Positions 63,726 through 64,000 of a stretch of 64,000 nucleotides of DNA are shown piece by piece. The notes beneath the pieces are model-generated. The model had not been told where the DNA came from. It ran no database searches and saw only the letters and a program-made list of their open reading frames with translations. Positions within the stretch are counted from its first letter, which is position 1. The number at the start of each line of letters is the position of its first letter. The stretch is from Turneriella parva DSM 21527 (GTDB lineage: Bacteria > Spirochaetota > Leptospiria > Turneriellales > Turneriellaceae): positions 1,302,001 through 1,366,000 of the forward strand of contig NC_018020.1 of NCBI RefSeq assembly GCF_000266885.1, in the 5' to 3' direction. The translations under genes and the position numbers were made by a program.

Positions 63726-64000
63726 TAGTGCGCCCCTTTCTTAGCCGAGTACTTTGTCGGCTCGCCGTCGCGGCCATATTCATATGGCCACTCGGTAATC
63801 GTTGGTATTTCGTGAAAGTTGTGTTCTGGCATCGGTGAAGGTATTTTCCACTCGAGCGTGTTGGCGTTCCACGGGTTATCTCCGCAGGGTTTGCCTTTGA
63901 AGCTTGAGATCACAATGTTCAGAATTGCGGTGAAGTATCCAATGCCGAGCGCATATGCGCCGATGGTCGAGAGCATGTGGTATGTCTGGAACATCGGCTC
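63725..64000 (-). CDS. Cytochrome c oxidase subunit I, C-terminal part (runs off the window)
   Basis: The last 92 residues or so of a haem-copper oxidase subunit I. The block CGDNPWNANTLEWKIPSPMP and the HNFHEIPTI end are typical of aa3-type subunit I after the last membrane helices. The rest is outside the window. The gene order I-III-IV on the minus strand matches a cox operon; subunit II would lie further to the right. This oxidase is a plausible final electron acceptor for cytochrome c reduced by PuuD. Confidence 0.92.
   Translation of the reverse strand, partial: EPMFQTYHMLSTIGAYALGIGYFTAILNIVISSFKGKPCGDNPWNANTLEWKIPSPMPEHNFHEIPTITEWPYEYGRDGEPTKYSAKKGAH

Noticed and set aside
1-64000. 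tRNA or rRNA genes, CRISPR arrays and prophage
   Set aside because: I looked for clover-leaf tRNA ends, regular spaced repeats and phage structural genes and found none; the clover-leaf palindromes lack tRNA features such as a T-loop GTTCGA and CCA end.

Overview
The window looks like chromosomal DNA from a free-living, aerobic, Gram-negative bacterium, most likely a spirochaete of the Leptospiraceae (Turneriella/Leptonema-like). This is inferred from the many lipoproteins, a Leptospira-style formylglycine-generating-enzyme-like lipoprotein, a 7TMR-DISM adenylate cyclase, small secreted proteins without clear homologues, and a mid-50s GC content judged by eye. No rRNA, tRNA, CRISPR array or phage module was recognised.

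Region 1 (1-22.8 kb): purM, a lipoprotein FKBP isomerase, a frameshifted FGE-like lipoprotein and a lone tyrosine recombinase precede the xanthine dehydrogenase operon (xdhA-xdhB-xdhC, minus strand). Next come membrane urate oxidase PuuD, a VapBC module, allantoinase, a zinc metallopeptidase, allantoate amidohydrolase, a second VapBC module, a saccharopine-dehydrogenase-like reductase, ureidoglycolate amidohydrolase, a GlcG-like protein, a PilZ protein, an aquaporin, a barrel-like protein, an endonuclease/phosphatase-fold protein and a PAP2 phosphatase. Region 2 (22.9-34.9 kb): a WD40 protein, a complete IS30-family element upstream of a K+/H+ antiporter, two helical orphan proteins, a START-domain protein, lipoproteins, an orphan membrane protein, a Cys-rich peptide and two divergent DUF2505-like paralogues. 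Region 3 (34.9-49.9 kb): a histidine kinase/response regulator/ABC transporter operon, spermidine synthase, malate synthase, a DTW-domain enzyme, a MOT1 molybdate transporter, an adenylate cyclase, HIU hydrolase, OHCU decarboxylase and ureidoglycine aminohydrolase. Region 4 (about 50-59.8 kb): accessory genes, much of which reads as an integron-type gene-cassette array without an integrase in view. Region 5 (59.8-64 kb): a FlgT-like lipoprotein, radA and cytochrome c oxidase subunits IV, III and I (partial).

The metabolic theme is complete aerobic purine-ring degradation: xanthine dehydrogenase, PuuD, HIU hydrolase, OHCU decarboxylase, allantoinase, allantoate amidohydrolase, ureidoglycine aminohydrolase and ureidoglycolate amidohydrolase give glyoxylate and ammonia, and malate synthase A can capture the glyoxylate. 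The MOT1 transporter can feed molybdenum to xanthine dehydrogenase, and the cytochrome c domain of PuuD can pass electrons towards a cytochrome oxidase.

The structural theme is palindromes: perfect inverted repeats inserted in frame inside catabolic genes, hairpins that contain stop codons, multi-branched intergenic palindromes, REPIN-like inverted pairs, and cassettes whose two ends are complementary.
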